64,000 bases of DNA, from NCBI RefSeq assembly GCF_002354895.1, contig NZ_CP023439.1, positions 806,001 through 870,000 on the forward strand. Direction: 5' to 3'. This DNA is from Thauera sp. K11 (lineage in GTDB: Bacteria > Pseudomonadota > Gammaproteobacteria > Burkholderiales > Rhodocyclaceae). The notes below the pieces were generated by a model. The model saw only the letters and a list, made by a program, of their open reading frames with translations. It was not told where the DNA came from and ran no database searches. Of this stretch, positions 7,606-17,100 are shown in pieces. The position numbers and the translations under genes were made by a program. The number at the start of each line of letters is the position of its first letter. Position 1 is the first letter of the stretch.

Positions 7606-8322
7606 ATGGGCCATACCGACAAGCAACTTTCTCCCGACCTCGGCACCTTCGTCGCACAGGTCGGACGGGACGCCGAGAAGGCTTTCCGCGTACTGCGCGA
7701 AACGCGCACGACCACCGCCTTCGGCACGGTGGGTTTCGTCGTTCGCGTGCCGGGCGACGACAAGCTGGTGGTGGCGAACGATCCGGGGCCGTGGCATCGC
7801 GGCGAGGCGATCGAGCCGGCAGTGATCGGGCTCGACGGCCGCAGCATCTCGGGCGAGGCCGGCGGCGGCAACCGCTACGCCAAGCTGTTCGCGGCACATC
7901 CGGACGTGAACGTCATCTCGCACGTCCATACCACCCATGTCGCCGCCTGGGCGCAGACGCACCGCACCCTGCCGATCACCTACGTCGCCTTCCAGCGCCA
8001 TCACCTGCTGCGCGAGATCCCGGTCTATATCGACCGGCGCCAGCCGGAGGTGGATTTCATCATCGAGAAGATCGGCGAGGACCCGAACAACGTGGCCATC
8101 GTCGAGGCCAACGGCGGCGGAACGGTGTGGGGCAAGGGTGGCATCCGCGAACTGACCGACACCATCATCCTGCTGGAAGAGGCGGCGCAACTGCAGTTGC
8201 TGGCCGAGGCGGTGGGCGGGCCGCGCTACTACGGCGCCGGCGTGCTGCGCCAGAACTGGAAGATGACCGGACTGTTCGACAAGGGGCGGGAACTCGGCCT
8301 GGTGCCGCCGACCGATCTTTGA
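7606..8322 (+). CDS. class II aldolase/adducin-family protein
   Basis: This 238-residue protein has the class II aldolase fold, in which a divalent metal is held by histidines. The metal site is visible as HVHTTH (His106, His108, His111), with a further RHH segment about 25 residues later. Relatives include fuculose-phosphate aldolase and ribulose-5-phosphate 4-epimerase, but many members near sulfonate or oxidative genes are of unknown substrate. I chose the ATG preceded by AAAGGAACG; an in-frame ATG 18 bases upstream lacks a good ribosome site. It lies downstream of the two SsuD-like monooxygenases on the same strand, so it may process the carbonyl product released by desulfonation. That role is inferred only. 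Confidence 0.85.
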   Translation: MGHTDKQLSPDLGTFVAQVGRDAEKAFRVLRETRTTTAFGTVGFVVRVPGDDKLVVANDPGPWHRGEAIEPAVIGLDGRSISGEAGGGNRYAKLFAAHPDVNVISHVHTTHVAAWAQTHRTLPITYVAFQRHHLLREIPVYIDRRQPEVDFIIEKIGEDPNNVAIVEANGGGTVWGKGGIRELTDTIILLEEAAQLQLLAEAVGGPRYYGAGVLRQNWKMTGLFDKGRELGLVPPTDL

Positions 8323-8391
8323 CCGCGATGCCGCGGCGCTCCGGCGCCGCCGGCGGGCCGGGCGGGGCGGCGGGCTTTCCGGCCCGCGCCG

Positions 8392-8904
8392 TCAGGCGGC
8401 CGGCCTGCCGTCCGCGCCCGCTACCCAGTGCCCGGACTTGCCGCCCTGCTTCTCGAGCAGTTGCACGCCCTCGATGCGCATGCCGCGATCGACCGCCTTG
8501 CACATGTCGTAGATGGTGAGCAGCGCGACGCCGACGGCGGTGAGGGCTTCCATCTCGACGCCGGTGCGGCCCACCGTTTCGGCGGTGACGGTGCAGCGCA
8601 CCGCGTAGGCGGCGGCGTCCAGTTCGAACTCGGCGGCGACGCGGGTCAGCGCGACGGGGTGGCAGAGCGGGATCAGTTCGCTCGTGCGCTTGGAGCCCTG
8701 GATGGCGGCGATGCGGGCGATGCCGATGACGTCGCCCTTCTTCGCGCCGCCGGTGCGGATCATGTCGAAGGTGCCCGGCTGCATCAGGATGCGGCCGGTG
8801 GCCACGGCGACGCGCCGCGTCTCGGCCTTGCCGCCGACATCGACCATGTGGGCCTGGCCTGCGGCGTCGAAGTGGGTGAGGGTGGTCGGCGTGGTCTGGC
8901 TCAT
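8392..8904 (-). CDS. moaC: cyclic pyranopterin monophosphate synthase MoaC
   Basis: MoaC converts 3',8-cyclo-7,8-dihydro-GTP to cyclic pyranopterin monophosphate, the second half of the first step of molybdenum cofactor synthesis in the cytoplasm. The 170-residue protein has the family signatures [13 protein letters not shown] and [23 protein letters not shown] (split here by wording only) and a C-terminal KSGHW. The open frame extends 35 codons further upstream, but the ATG giving [13 protein letters not shown] fits the usual N-terminus. No other moa gene is adjacent. It converges on the aldolase-like gene and is divergent from bepA. Confidence 0.96.
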   Translation of the reverse strand: MSQTTPTTLTHFDAAGQAHMVDVGGKAETRRVAVATGRILMQPGTFDMIRTGGAKKGDVIGIARIAAIQGSKRTSELIPLCHPVALTRVAAEFELDAAAYAVRCTVTAETVGRTGVEMEALTAVGVALLTIYDMCKAVDRGMRIEGVQLLEKQGGKSGHWVAGADGRPAA

Positions 8905-9017
8905 GGCGGCGTCGCGTCGGTCGTGGCGAAGGCGCGGGCGGAAGGCGCCGCCCGGCGCTACAGGAAGATACACCGCCCCCGGGGAACGCCCGCTGCGGGC
9001 GGGTATCATAGCAGCCG

Positions 9018-10466
9018 ATGATGCGTCGACCGCTTGCCCTGATGCTCAGCCTCGCGCTGGCCTTTCCCGTCCGCGCCGCGGATCTTCCCGATCTCGGCGA
9101 CGTCGGCACGTCCGAGCTTTCCACCGCGGCCGAGCGCCGCATCGGCGAGCAGATCATCCGCCAGATCCGCTGGCACGACGCGGCCTACCTGGACGATCCC
9201 GAGATCGAGGAATACGTGGGCCGGCTCGGCCGGCGGCTGGTCGCCGCGAGCGACCAGCCTTCGCACGACTTCGACTTTTTCGTCGTGAAGGACCCGACGC
9301 TCAACGCCTTCGCGCTGCCCGGCGGCTACATCGGCGTGCATACCGGCCTGATCCTGGCCGCGCAGAGCGAATCCGAACTCGCCTCGGTGCTGGGCCACGA
9401 AATCGCCCACGTCACCCAGCGGCACATCGCCCAGATCATCGGCAAGCAGAGCCAGGCGGGCATCGCGATGCTGGCCTCGCTGCTGATCGCCGTGCTCGCG
9501 GCGCGCAGCAACTCGCAGGTCGGCGAGGCGGCGATCGCGGCCGGCAGCGCCGGCGCGCTGCAGGCGCAGCTCGGCTACACCCGCGACTACGAGCGCGAGG
9601 CCGACCGCGTCGGCCTGCAGACCCTGGAGGCCGCCGGCTTCGACGTGCGCGGCATGCCGGGTTTCTTCGAACGCCTGCAGCGCGGCACCCGCCTGTACGA
9701 GAACAACGCTCCCGCCTACCTGCGCACGCACCCGCTGACTTTCGAGCGCATCGCCGACATGGAGAACCGCGTGTCTTCTATGCGCTACCGGCAGGTGCTG
9801 GATTCGCCGGACTTCGGCTACGCGCAGGCCAAGCTGCGCGCCCAGGCCGGCCTGCCCGCCGATGCGGTCAAGGATCTCGAAAGCCGCGTCGCGCAGCAGC
9901 CGACCGATGCGACCCTGCGCTACGGGCTTGCGCGGGCGCTGATGCGCGCCGGACGGCTGGACGAGGCGCAGGCGATGCTGGACAAGACGCGCGCCAATGC
10001 CGCGCCTTCGGCTGCCCTCGAGTTGCTCGGGGCGGAGATCCTGCTCGCGCGCAAGGACGGCGACGGCGCGGTGCGGTTGCTGGGTACGGCGCAGAAGCGC
10101 TTCCCGGCCAGCCGCAGCGTCACCTATGCGCTGGCCGATGCGCAGATCCTGTCCGGCATGCCGGCCGCGGCGGCGGGCAGCTTGCGCCAGATGCTGAATT
10201 CGCGCGGCGACGACGTGCGCCTGTGGCAGTTGCTGTCCCGTGCCAACCAGGCGCTGGGCAAGCGGACGGCGCAGCATCGCGCGCAGGCCGAGGTCTATGT
10301 GCTGCAGGGCAGCTTGCCGGCGGCGATCGAGCAGCTCGAGATCGCACGCAGGGAAGGCGATGGCGATTTCTACGACTTGTCGGCCGTCGATGCGCGGCTG
10401 CGTGAACTCAAGCAGCGCCATCGCGAGGAAAAGCTGGACAAGGAACGCGGAGTCGAGCCGTCCTGA
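9018..10466 (+). CDS. bepA: BepA/YfgC-like M48 metalloprotease with TPR tail
   Basis: This is a 482-residue periplasmic zinc protease of the M48 family, with a chaperone-like role in outer-membrane protein (LptD/BAM) assembly in E. coli. A signal peptide of about 20 residues ([16 protein letters not shown]) precedes the mature protein. The zinc motif HEIAH is at 127-131, followed by [11 protein letters not shown] carrying the third ligand. From about residue 290 onward the sequence is Ala/Leu-rich with tetratricopeptide-like helices. A TATCAT box lies only nine bases before the ATG, so transcription may start very close to the start codon. tusA follows 110 bp later. Confidence 0.93.
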   Translation: MMRRPLALMLSLALAFPVRAADLPDLGDVGTSELSTAAERRIGEQIIRQIRWHDAAYLDDPEIEEYVGRLGRRLVAASDQPSHDFDFFVVKDPTLNAFALPGGYIGVHTGLILAAQSESELASVLGHEIAHVTQRHIAQIIGKQSQAGIAMLASLLIAVLAARSNSQVGEAAIAAGSAGALQAQLGYTRDYEREADRVGLQTLEAAGFDVRGMPGFFERLQRGTRLYENNAPAYLRTHPLTFERIADMENRVSSMRYRQVLDSPDFGYAQAKLRAQAGLPADAVKDLESRVAQQPTDATLRYGLARALMRAGRLDEAQAMLDKTRANAAPSAALELLGAEILLARKDGDGAVRLLGTAQKRFPASRSVTYALADAQILSGMPAAAAGSLRQMLNSRGDDVRLWQLLSRANQALGKRTAQHRAQAEVYVLQGSLPAAIEQLEIARREGDGDFYDLSAVDARLRELKQRHREEKLDKERGVEPS

Positions 10467-10576
10467 GCGCCGGCACGCCTTTCGCGTGCAGGGGTGCGCT
10501 ACCGGCTGCCGGGGGCATCCTCTAGAATCCACCGCCGGCGTGCGTGGTGCCGCGCGATGAGAACGAGGGACGATAG

Positions 10577-10807
10577 ATGAATTTCGACAAGGAAGTGGAT
10601 GCGCGCGGCCTGAACTGCCCGCTGCCCATCCTGCGCGCCAAGAAGGCGCTGAGCGAGATGAAGACGGGCGACGTGCTGCGGGTGCTGGCGACCGACCCCG
10701 GTTCGGTGAAGGATTTCCAGGCGTTCGCGCGCCAGACCGGCAACGAGTTGCTGCAGCAGGGCGAGACGGTGGACAGGGCCTTCGAGTTCTTCCTGAAGCG
10801 GAAGTAG
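10577..10807 (+). CDS. tusA: TusA-family sulfurtransferase
   Basis: This 76-residue cytoplasmic protein carries a persulfide on the Cys of the CPxP motif (NCPLP, Cys14) and hands sulfur to partners in tRNA thiolation, molybdenum cofactor synthesis or sulfur oxidation. The N-terminus VDARGLNCPLPILRAKKAL is diagnostic. Its length matches the family. The start has GAGGGACG upstream. A TAGAAT box around 10523 may be its own -10 element. A strong terminator follows 28 bp after the stop. It is an ordinary stand-alone copy; no dsr or tusBCD genes are near. Confidence 0.96.
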   Translation: MNFDKEVDARGLNCPLPILRAKKALSEMKTGDVLRVLATDPGSVKDFQAFARQTGNELLQQGETVDRAFEFFLKRK

Positions 10808-10835
10808 GGTCCGCGCCTTACGCGGCGGAAATGAA

Positions 10836-10866
10836 ACGGGCTGCCCCGGATCGCGGGGCAGCCCGT
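10836..10866 (+). terminator. intrinsic terminator after tusA
   Basis: A 12-bp perfect stem (ACGGGCTGCCCC with its complement) encloses a 7-base loop and is followed by TCTTGTCTTGTTTT. This is a strong rho-independent terminator for the bepA/tusA direction. Confidence 0.93.
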
Positions 10867-10922
10867 TCTTGTCTTGTTTTCCGGGCAGGATGGGGCGCGT
10901 TCGAGGGTATCGCGTTCAATCG

Positions 10923-11020
10923 CAGGCGCCGGCGCGGCCATTCGTTCTGCAGGCTGCGGAACTCGCCCTGCGGGCTCGGACAGTCCTCGCCTGCGCCACG
11001 AATGGCCCCACCGGCGCCTG
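10923..11020. repeat. dispersed stem-loop repeat, copy A
   Basis: A 98-bp palindromic element lies between the convergent 3' ends of tusA and valS. Its outer arms pair perfectly over 10 bp (10923-10932 with 11011-11020), then after a 3x3 mismatch over another 10 bp (10936-10945 with 10998-11007). An inner GCAGGC/GCCTGC stem encloses a core containing CTGCGGAACTCGCCCT and CTCGGACAGTCCTC. The same core occurs at 45291-45389 with unrelated but equally self-complementary arms. It contains no gene and is not an insertion sequence end that I recognise. Confidence 0.85.
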
Positions 11021-11073
11021 CTGACGCCTGTGCCACCTGCACTGCCGGAACGGGGCAGGCCGGTTTGCGGAGA

Positions 11074-14066
11074 TCAGCCGCCCAGCCTGGCCAGTTGCGG
11101 CTTGAGCTTTTCCAGCGTGGCTTTGAAGCCCGCCAGCCGGTCGCGTTCTTGCTGCACGACGGTGGCCGGGGCGCGGTCGACGAAGCTGGCGTTGCCGAGC
11201 TTGCCTTCGGCCTTGGTGATTTCGCCTTCGAGGCGGGTGATCTCCTTCTGCAGGCGTTCGCGCTCGGCGGCGACGTCGATTTCCACCTTCAGCATCAGGC
11301 GGGTTTCGCCGGCGACCGCGACCGGTGCGAGTTCGCCGGCGCCGATCTCGGCCACGATCTGCACCTCCGACAGCTTGGCCAGCCCGGCGAGGTAGGGCGC
11401 GCAGGCTTGCAGCGTCGCGGCGTCGCCGGCGGCGACCAGCGGCAGGCGCTGGGCGGGGGAGATGTTCATCTCGCCGCGCAGGTTGCGGCAGGCGTAGATC
11501 ATCGCCTTCAGTTCGGCGACCTTGGCCTCGGCGGCCTCGTCGATGCGGCCCGGGTCGGCCTTCGGGTAGCGGGCCAGCATCAGGCTGCCGGTGTCCTTGC
11601 GTGCGGCGAGCGGCGCCACCGTCTGCCACAGTTCTTCGGTGATGAAGGGGATCAGCGGGTGGGCCAGGCGCAGCACGGTTTCCAGCACGCGCAGCAGGGT
11701 GCGGCGCGTGGCGCGCTGCTGGCCGGGCGTGCCGGTCTGGATCTGGACCTTGGCGAGTTCGAGGTACCAGTCGCAGTATTCGTCCCACACGAATTCGTAC
11801 ACCGCGCGGGCGACGAGGTCGAAGCGGTAGGCTTCGAACTGCTCGGCCGCCTCGGCCTCGGTGCGCTGCAGGCGCGAGACGATCCAGCGGTCGGCGAAGG
11901 AGAAGTCGAGTTCGCCGCCGGGCGCGCATGCTTCGGCGCCGTGTTCGCCGAGGCCGCAGTCCTGGCCTTCGGTGTTCATCAGCACGAAGCGGGTGGCGTT
12001 CCACAGCTTGTTGCAGAAGTTGCGGTAGCCCTCGCAGCGGGCAAGGTCGAACTTGATGTCGCGGCCCGGGCTGGCGAGGCTGGCGAAGGTGAAGCGCAGC
12101 GCGTCGGTGCCGAAGGCGGGGATGCCTTCGGGGAATTCCTTGCGCGTCTTCTTCTCGATGCTCTGCGCCTGCTTGGGGTTCATCAGGCCGAAGGTGCGCT
12201 TCTTGACCAGGTCTTCGATGCCGATGCCGTCGATGAGGTCGATGGGGTCGAGCACGTTGCCCTTGGACTTGCTCATCTTCTGGCCTTCCGCGTCGCGGAT
12301 GAGGCCGTGCACATAGACGTGCCTGAAGGGAATCCTGCCGGTGATGTGCTTGGTCATCATCACCATGCGCGCGACCCAGAAGAAGATGATGTCGAAGCCG
12401 GTGACGAGCACGGTGGAGGGCAGGTAGAGGTCGAGCGCGGGGTTGCTCTGCGCCGGCCACTCGGGCGTCCAGTCCAGCGTGGAGAAGGGCCACAGCGCGG
12501 ACGAATACCAGGTGTCGAGCACGTCCTCTTCCTGGCGCAGCCTGCCTTCCTCGTAGCGGGCGTGCAGCACCGACAGGCGTTCGGCGAGTTCGGGGTACTG
12601 CTCGGCGGTCTGGCCCTGCGACTGGCGCGCCTGGACTTCGGCCTGCAGGCCGGCGATCTCGGCTTCGAGGTCGGCCTTCCAGCGGGCGATGGCCGCTTCC
12701 TCGCTCTGGGCGACGTAGATGCGGCCTTCCTCGTCGTACCAGGCGGGGATGCGGTGGCCCCACCACAACTGGCGCGAGATGCACCAGTCCTGGATGTTGT
12801 TGAGCCACTGGTTGTAGGTGTTGACCCAGTTCTCGGGGTAGAAGCGGATCTCGCCCGAGGCCACGACCTCCAGCGCTTTCGCGGTGATGCTCTTGCCATC
12901 GGCCCCCGGTCTGCTCATGGCGACGAACCACTGGTCGGTGAGCATGGGCTCGATCACCACGCCGGTGCGGTCGCCGCGCGGCACCTGCATCTTGTGCGCC
13001 TTGGCCTCGAGCATCAGGCCCAGCGCCTCCAGTTCTTCGACGATCTTCTCGCGCGCCGGCACGCGGTCGAGCCCGGCGATGCCGGCGGGCATGGCCACGC
13101 CTTCGAGCGCGATGCCGTCGGTGGTGTAGCGTTCGGCCACGGCCGGCACGCTGCCGCCGAGCGTGAGCACGACGATCATGTCGAGCTTGTGGCGCTGGCC
13201 GACGGCGTAGTCGTTGAAGTCGTGCGCGGGCGTGACCTTCACGCAGCCGGTGCCGAACTCGCGGTCGACGTAGTCGTCGGCGATGACGGGGATGTGGCGT
13301 CCGGTGAGCGGAAGCGCGACGGTCTTGCCGATCAGGTGGGCGTAGCGCTCGTCCTCGGGATGCACCATCACGGCGACGTCGCCGAGCAGGGTCTCGGGCG
13401 GGTGGTGGCCACGGTGAGGCCGGGCAGGCCGTCGATGGGGCCGTCGGTGAAGGGGTAGAGGATGTGGTAGAGCTTGCCGTCCTCTTCCTCGGACACCACT
13501 TCCAGGTCGGACACCGCGGTGCCGAGCTTCGGGTCCCAGTTCACCAGGCGCTTGCCGCGGTAGATCAGGCCTTCGTCATACAGGCGGACGAAGGTCTCGG
13601 TGACGGTCTTCGACAGCCCCTCGTCCATGGTGAAGCGCTCGCGCTTCCAGTCCGGGCTGGTGCCGAGCCGGCGCATCTGGCGGGTGATGGTGCCGCCCGA
13701 GTATTCCTTCCACTCCCACACCTTCTCGAGGAATTTCTCGCGGCCGAGGTCGTGGCGGCTGATGCCCTGGGCGTCCAACTGGCGTTCGACGACGATCTGG
13801 GTGGCGATGCCGGCATGGTCGGTGCCCGGCTGCCACAGCGTGTTGTCGCCGCGCATGCGGTGGTAGCGCGTCAGCGCGTCCATGATGGTCTGGTTGAAGC
13901 CGTGCCCCATGTGCAGCGTGCCGGTGACGTTGGGCGGTGGCAGCAGGATGCAGAAAGCGTCGGGGTTCGACTTGTCGAGGCCGGCGTCGAAATAGCCGCG
14001 GGATTCCCATTCCGGGTACCAGCGACGTTCGATGTCGGCGGGCTCGAAGCTCTTGGCCAGTTCCAT
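11074..14066 (-). CDS. valS: valine--tRNA ligase, with apparent one-base frameshift
   Basis: ValS charges tRNA-Val and edits mischarged threonine; it is essential. The first ~223 residues carry the class I signature HMGH (52-55), and the remainder carries KMSKSKGN and the coiled-coil C-terminus, for about 997 residues in total. The frame breaks in the editing-domain motif that should read ATTRPETLLGD: the sequence gives [13 protein letters not shown] and stops. Adding one G in the run at 13396-13398 restores the frame exactly. A functional gene with a missing homopolymer base in the assembly is more likely than a real null. The ATG giving [13 protein letters not shown] is chosen because a TATAAT box just upstream rules out earlier starts. 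Confidence 0.95.
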
Positions 14067-14097
14067 GGTGTCGTAAGCGCGTGAAGGCAAAACGCGG

Positions 14098-14103
14098 ATT
14101 ATA
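14098..14103 (-). promoter_or_regulatory. valS -10 box
   Basis: The minus strand reads TATAAT here, about 32 bases before the valS start codon. No good -35 hexamer is seen 16-18 bases further upstream, so this is a partial promoter call. It implies valS can be transcribed apart from the pepA-holC genes. Confidence 0.5.
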
Positions 14104-14157
14104 GCGGATGGCCCGTGCTCTCCCCGGGGGACGCCGCGGGCGGTGTCCGGGGTGGCT

Positions 14158-14996
14158 TCAGTCGACGAGCTTGTCGATGCGGTGGGCGATGCGCCCGGAC
14201 AGGGCGGGCAGCAGGGTCGCGCGCAACTGGGCGAGCGTCTCGACGCGGATCCGTTCGGCCAGGCTGTCCATCTCGCGCGCGACGATCTGCGGCAGTTCGT
14301 CGGCCAGCCAGGCTTCGACGGCGCGGGCGATCTCGGTGTCGAGTTCGACCAGTTCCTCGATCAGGGCCGCGCGCGCCGAAACCAGCAGCGCGTCCTCGTC
14401 CGCCGCCGTCCACCGCGCGGCTGGCGATGGCGGCAGGGCCGTCGGCGGGGGCGCCGTGTCCGCGGGGGCGGAAATCGACGCCGTGGCCGGCTGGAACGCA
14501 GCCATGGCGGGTATCGCCGGTCCGGCCGGGGGCGGCGCGGCGGGAGGCGCATTGCCGGCGGGGAGCGCTTCGGCCGGCTCCGCTGCCGCCGCAGCGGTTT
14601 CCGCGGCGCTCGGCTCCGCGATGGCAGGGGGCGGTGCGAATTCGTCCTCCGGCGCGGCGGCGGCGTAGTTCGCCGACGTGCCCGCGATGCTTGCCGGGTC
14701 GGTCGGCGCCGCGGCGGGGGGCGGAGCCTCGGCGGGTTCGCTGGCCGCGGACGCGCCGAGGCCGGCAAGCTCGAAGTCCTCGACGATGTCGGTCAGGATG
14801 GGCAGATCGTCGTCGTCCTCGAGAGCCGGCGGCTGCGGGTGGATTTCGGGCCCGGGCGCGGCGGACGCAGGAGCGGGCTGCGCCGGCGGGGGAATGCCGG
14901 CGCGCGGTGACGGCGGAGCAGCGCGTCGGCCTGGTCGAGCAGGGCGTCCGCGCGTTCGAGGTCGTCGTCTTCCGGCAGGGTGGGCCAGTCCTTCAA
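14158..14996 (-). CDS. unknown Ala/Pro-rich protein between holC and valS, one-base frameshift
   Basis: The gene starts at a TTG that overlaps the holC stop (TTGA), preceded by GGGAGG. The N-terminal part [20 protein letters not shown] is acidic; a long Ala/Pro-rich linker follows, containing a second acidic patch ([19 protein letters not shown]). The last ~70 residues are helical ([20 protein letters not shown] to HRIDKLVD). The frame changes inside a G5 run at 14888-14892; one extra G gives a continuous protein of about 279 residues. I do not recognise a domain. The layout of acidic N-terminus, flexible linker and helical tail suggests a scaffold or polar-organising protein, but that is speculation. 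Confidence 0.7.
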
Positions 14997-15433
14997 ATCG
15001 CCTCCCTGCGTTCGGCGTCGAATGCCTTCAGGGCGAGCCCCATCTGCTTGTAGGCGGTCCACCGCGCGCGCGCCGGCAGCTTCTCCGCTTCGTTCCTGCC
15101 GACGATCTCGACGACGAGGCGAAAGGCATCCACGCCTTGCGGCACGTCGGTGGCGAGATTGAACAGCATGTCCTCGTGCGGCCAGCGGGCAGTGCTGCCG
15201 GCGGTGGCGAGGATGATCGGGGTTTCGGCGGCCAGCGCGGAGTCGATGCCCACGTGCGGGATGAAGGCGAGCGGTTCCTGCGTCCACAGCAACTGGTCGA
15301 GCTGGCGCGCGCCGACGGCATCGGGCAGGCGTACGACGGCCTTGCGGCCGCCGGCATGCGCGCGCGCGATCAGCTCGCGCGCCAGCGCCAGCCGGTCGGG
15401 CGTGTTGTGGTAGAACTGCACCCGCGGTGCCAC
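14993..15433 (-). CDS. holC: DNA polymerase III subunit chi
   Basis: Chi links the clamp-loader complex to single-strand DNA-binding protein at the replication fork. The 146-residue product begins VQFYHNTPDRLALARELIARA and contains RQLDQLLWTQEPLAFIPH and PVGE-like loop residues replaced by TDVPQGVDAF, typical of the family; E. coli HolC has 147 residues. The start is a GTG five bases after the pepA stop, so the two are coupled. The stop overlaps the next gene's TTG start. Confidence 0.92.
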   Translation of the reverse strand: MAPRVQFYHNTPDRLALARELIARAHAGGRKAVVRLPDAVGARQLDQLLWTQEPLAFIPHVGIDSALAAETPIILATAGSTARWPHEDMLFNLATDVPQGVDAFRLVVEIVGRNEAEKLPARARWTAYKQMGLALKAFDAERREAI

Positions 15434-15438
15434 CGCCT

Positions 15439-16938
15439 TCAGCTTCCCTTGGCGTCGGCGCGACCGATCAGGAATTCGGACAGCAGCGGCACCGGCCGGC
15501 CGGTGGCTCCCTTGGCGTCGCCGGACACCCAGGCGGTGCCGGCGATGTCGAGGTGCGCCCACTTGTACGCCTTGGTGAAGCGTGCGAGGAAGCAGGCGGC
15601 GGTGATGGTGCCGGCGTAGCGGCCGCCGATGTTGCCCATGTCGGCGAAGTTGCTCTTCAGCAGATCCTGGTATTCGTCCCACAGCGGCAACTGCCACGCG
15701 CGGTCGCCCGAGTCGGTGCCGCGCCCGAGCAGCTCGGCGGCGAGTTCGTCGTCGTTGGCGAGCAGGCCGCTGGGGATCTTGCCCAGCGCGACCACGCAGG
15801 CGCCGGTCAGCGTGGCGATGTCCACCACGCAGGCCGGCTTGAAGCGCTCGGCGTAGGTCAGCGCGTCGCACAGGATCAGGCGGCCTTCGGCGTCGGTGTT
15901 GAGCACCTCGATCGTCTGGCCCGACATCGACGTGACGACGTCGCCCGGCTTGGTCGCGCGGCCGCCCGGCATGTTCTCGGTGGCGGCGATCAGGCCGACG
16001 ACGTTGATCGGCAGCCCCATGCGCGCGATGGCCTTGAACGTGCCCAGCACGCTGGCCGCGCCGCACATGTCGAACTTCATCTCGTCCATCTCGGCGCCGG
16101 GCTTGAGCGAGATGCCGCCGGTGTCGAAGGTGATGCCCTTGCCGACCAGCACGACGGGCTTGGTCTTGCCCTTGCCGCCCTTGTAGTGCATGACGATGAA
16201 CTTGGGCGGCTCGTGCGTGCCGCGCGCCACCGACAGGAAGGAGCCCATGCCGAGCTTCTCGATGTCTTCGCGGTCGAGCACGTCGACGTCGAACTTGAAC
16301 TGCTTGCCCAGCGCCCTGGCCGTTTCCGCCAGATGGGTCGGGGTGCACACGTTGCCCGGCAGGTTGCCCAGATCCTTCGCCAGCGCCATGCCCTCGGCGA
16401 CGGCCTGGCCGCGCGTCATCGCGGTTTCCAGCGTTGCGCTGACCTTGCCGGCGATCACCAGCGTGAACTTCTTCGCGCCGCGTTCCTTCTTCGCCTCCTT
16501 GCCCGACTTGAGCGCATCGAAGCGGTAGGCGCCGTCGGCGAGGATGCGCGCGGCCTGCTGAAGGCGCCATTCGGGCGCGCGTGCGAGCACGTCGACATCG
16601 GCGAGGAGCACGCCGGCATCCCTGGCCGCGCCGCCGGACAGCGCCTTGGCCGCGGCGGCGAGCGCGTCGCGATAGGCTTTGTCGCCGAAATCGTCGTGCT
16701 TGCCGAGGCCGACGAGCAGCACGCGCTCGGCGGCGACGCCGGGCAGTTCCGGCAGCAGCAGCGTCGAGCCGGCCTTTTCTTCGAGGTCGCCGCGCTTGAG
16801 CAGGGCGGCGATGCGGCCGTCCGCGGCCTTGTCGAGCGCCGCGGTGGCGGCGGGGAGGGTGCCGTCGGCGAAGGCGCCGGCGACCAGGATGCCGGCCCGG
16901 AACTTCTCCGGGGCTGCTGTCTTTATGGTAAATTCCAT
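15439..16938 (-). CDS. pepA: leucyl aminopeptidase PepA
   Basis: PepA is a cytosolic M17 dimetal aminopeptidase, a hexamer that in E. coli also binds DNA. The 499-residue product shows the metal-binding GKGITFDTGGISLKPG region and the family signature NTDAEGRLILCDAL. The ATG giving MEFTIKTAAPEKF has AAGGA upstream, and a promoter lies 45-75 bases further up. It is first in the pepA-holC-unknown gene run and divergent from lptF, an arrangement common in proteobacteria. Confidence 0.97.
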   Translation of the reverse strand: MEFTIKTAAPEKFRAGILVAGAFADGTLPAATAALDKAADGRIAALLKRGDLEEKAGSTLLLPELPGVAAERVLLVGLGKHDDFGDKAYRDALAAAAKALSGGAARDAGVLLADVDVLARAPEWRLQQAARILADGAYRFDALKSGKEAKKERGAKKFTLVIAGKVSATLETAMTRGQAVAEGMALAKDLGNLPGNVCTPTHLAETARALGKQFKFDVDVLDREDIEKLGMGSFLSVARGTHEPPKFIVMHYKGGKGKTKPVVLVGKGITFDTGGISLKPGAEMDEMKFDMCGAASVLGTFKAIARMGLPINVVGLIAATENMPGGRATKPGDVVTSMSGQTIEVLNTDAEGRLILCDALTYAERFKPACVVDIATLTGACVVALGKIPSGLLANDDELAAELLGRGTDSGDRAWQLPLWDEYQDLLKSNFADMGNIGGRYAGTITAACFLARFTKAYKWAHLDIAGTAWVSGDAKGATGRPVPLLSEFLIGRADAKGS

Positions 16939-16981
16939 CCGCTTTTTTCCTTGCAATGGCGCGTGTTTCGGGCTTCGGCCG

Positions 16982-17011
16982 ATTATGGCGCGTTCGCGAC
17001 GGAACCGTCAA
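16982..17011 (-). promoter_or_regulatory. pepA promoter
   Basis: On the minus strand TTGACG and CATAAT are separated by 18 bases, in the divergent region between pepA and lptF. The -10 box lies about 44 bases before the pepA start. Both hexamers are close to the sigma70 consensus. Confidence 0.6.
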
Positions 17012-17100
17012 AAAGCCCGGCCCCTGGTCATCCTCCCTTCCGCCACGCCCTCCACCGTGCCTTCTTCAACGTTGCTGCCAGTTCCCGCAGTTCCCGCGCG

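Noticed and set aside
10923..11020. Insertion sequence or integron attC site
   Set aside because: No transposase or integrase is near, and the core lacks the attC RYYYAAC/GTTRRRY boxes.
10831..13458. 875-codon open frame antisense to valS
   Set aside because: It shadows valS and runs through the stem-loop repeat; no domain.
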